64,000 nucleotides of DNA from Siphlonurus alternatus (Eukaryota > Arthropoda > Insecta > Ephemeroptera > Siphlonuridae), in contig OX463778.1 in NCBI GenBank assembly GCA_949825025.1, positions 43,936,646 through 44,000,645 on the forward strand. Reading direction: 5' to 3'. Below the pieces are notes generated by a model. The model was not told the DNA's origin, ran no database searches, and saw only the letters and a program-made list of their open reading frames with translations. Every line of letters begins with the position of its first letter. Within the stretch, counting starts at the first letter, position 1. Positions 63,036 to 64,000 of the stretch are shown here, in pieces. A program made the position numbers and the translations under genes.

Positions 63036-64000
63036 CGAACGATGGGATGACTCCCTAGCAACAATAAATAATACATTAATTATAATTTAGTATTTAGTAT
63101 TCTCATGCAAAGATCTTGGCGTATATTTTAGCCTAGAAATAAAAATCGTAAGTATACCAAAAGCTTATATCAAATTCAAGTACTAAATCTGGTACTCAAA
63201 TTTCCAAACTAAAATTTATGCCTAATTTATAAGTCCTTTCTTCCTTTCTGCAAGATACCCCTATTAATTAGTTGAATTATATAAATACTCCTTGTTATGT
63301 GAATTTAGTAACAAACAAACAAAATATTTTGTTTCAATAAATATTATAATGGCACAAAGGAAAAAAAAATGTTACGTGACGTGATTATATTATGATTAAT
63401 AAAAGATATTTTATTCCTTTAAAGGAATCAAAATAATTTGAAATCGGTTTTATTTAAGTGAAAAAGTCAGAGTGCATAAAAATATTATATGCTGTTATAC
63501 AAATTAACTATTCGACAAAAAATAAAATTATTACTTTCATTGTACATGGTTAATTTCAATAATTTCAAAGTAGAATTTTTCTTGCTTACTAAATTTGTAG
63601 TATACATGATAACTATAGCTAGAATATAATCTTGATGTATATAACACGTTACGTATAATACATGTGCATACCAGCTATGCATGACTAGCAAATTCTAGCA
63701 ATGCATAACAATTATTTATTTTTTATTATTTATTGTAGATCAAGACGGATCAGTGATCACTTAACTAGCCATAAAATGATTTGTTTCAACTACAAGACAT
63801 GATTTCAAATGCTACTAACACTGCGATGTATGATCGTATGTAGAATAATGTCACCGCCGCGGCGCACATGTCATATATGCGTTCGAACTACATATAGCAA
63901 GTCAAGTGCGAGTTAGAGAGAGGGAGCTAGAGTTCATTGAACTCAAGCATGTGTGACCGCGAATGAAGGTCGCGATAAGCTGATAAGATTCCTCGTCATC
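63036..64000. other. Right flank, non-coding
   Basis: AT-rich sequence without exon-like structure. A slightly GC-richer patch with GAGAG motifs is near 63850-63960. Confidence 0.5.

Overview
The window is eukaryotic nuclear DNA, most likely from an arthropod (a crustacean or other pancrustacean is my best guess). It is AT-rich and has spliceosomal introns with GT-AG boundaries. Simple repeats are abundant, (AG)n, (TAAA)n, (TTTA)n and (TA)n, and there is a very high load of short DNA transposons and long foldback palindromes. Nothing suggests a prokaryote or an organelle. The species cannot be fixed from sequence alone.

Two protein-coding genes are clear, both on the + strand. YJU2/CCDC94, a spliceosomal step-I factor, has seven coding exons from 8154 to 11691 and encodes 334 aa. 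F-spondin (Spon1, fat-spondin-like) has sixteen coding exons from 14711 to 32636 and encodes 929 aa: signal peptide, Reeler, Spondin_N, three thrombospondin type 1 repeats (TSRs), a Kunitz inhibitor domain, a linker and two more TSRs. Its first intron is 9.2 kb, and a GC-rich probable 5' UTR exon ends at 13709. All exon junctions were joined by hand and both reading frames close exactly.

Layout. 1-7600 is a graveyard of nested foldback elements. 7690-8085 is a dense TATCG-rich block just upstream of YJU2. 8154-11691 is YJU2, with a hAT-type MITE and another hairpin element in its last intron. 11692-13490 is intergenic, with a 172-bp perfect hairpin and a small coding-like ORF. 13495-32636 is F-spondin, whose introns hold more MITEs and retroelement scraps. 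32637-64000 has no gene I can name. It is AT-rich DNA with GC-richer islands, MITEs, one probable 1.9-kb DNA transposon (56526-58415), and a few candidate coding exons whose host gene I do not recognise (42430, 45355 and 46379 on +; 62829-62983 on -).

The most unusual content is the foldback DNA. Two neighbouring elements at 251-3029 and 3115-4514 have arms built from different short minisatellites, yet share the same two non-identical terminal motifs. One carries a second foldback element inside it, and the other carries two abutting hairpins. Four hAT-like MITEs have exact or near-exact 8-bp target duplications, and a fifth is probable.
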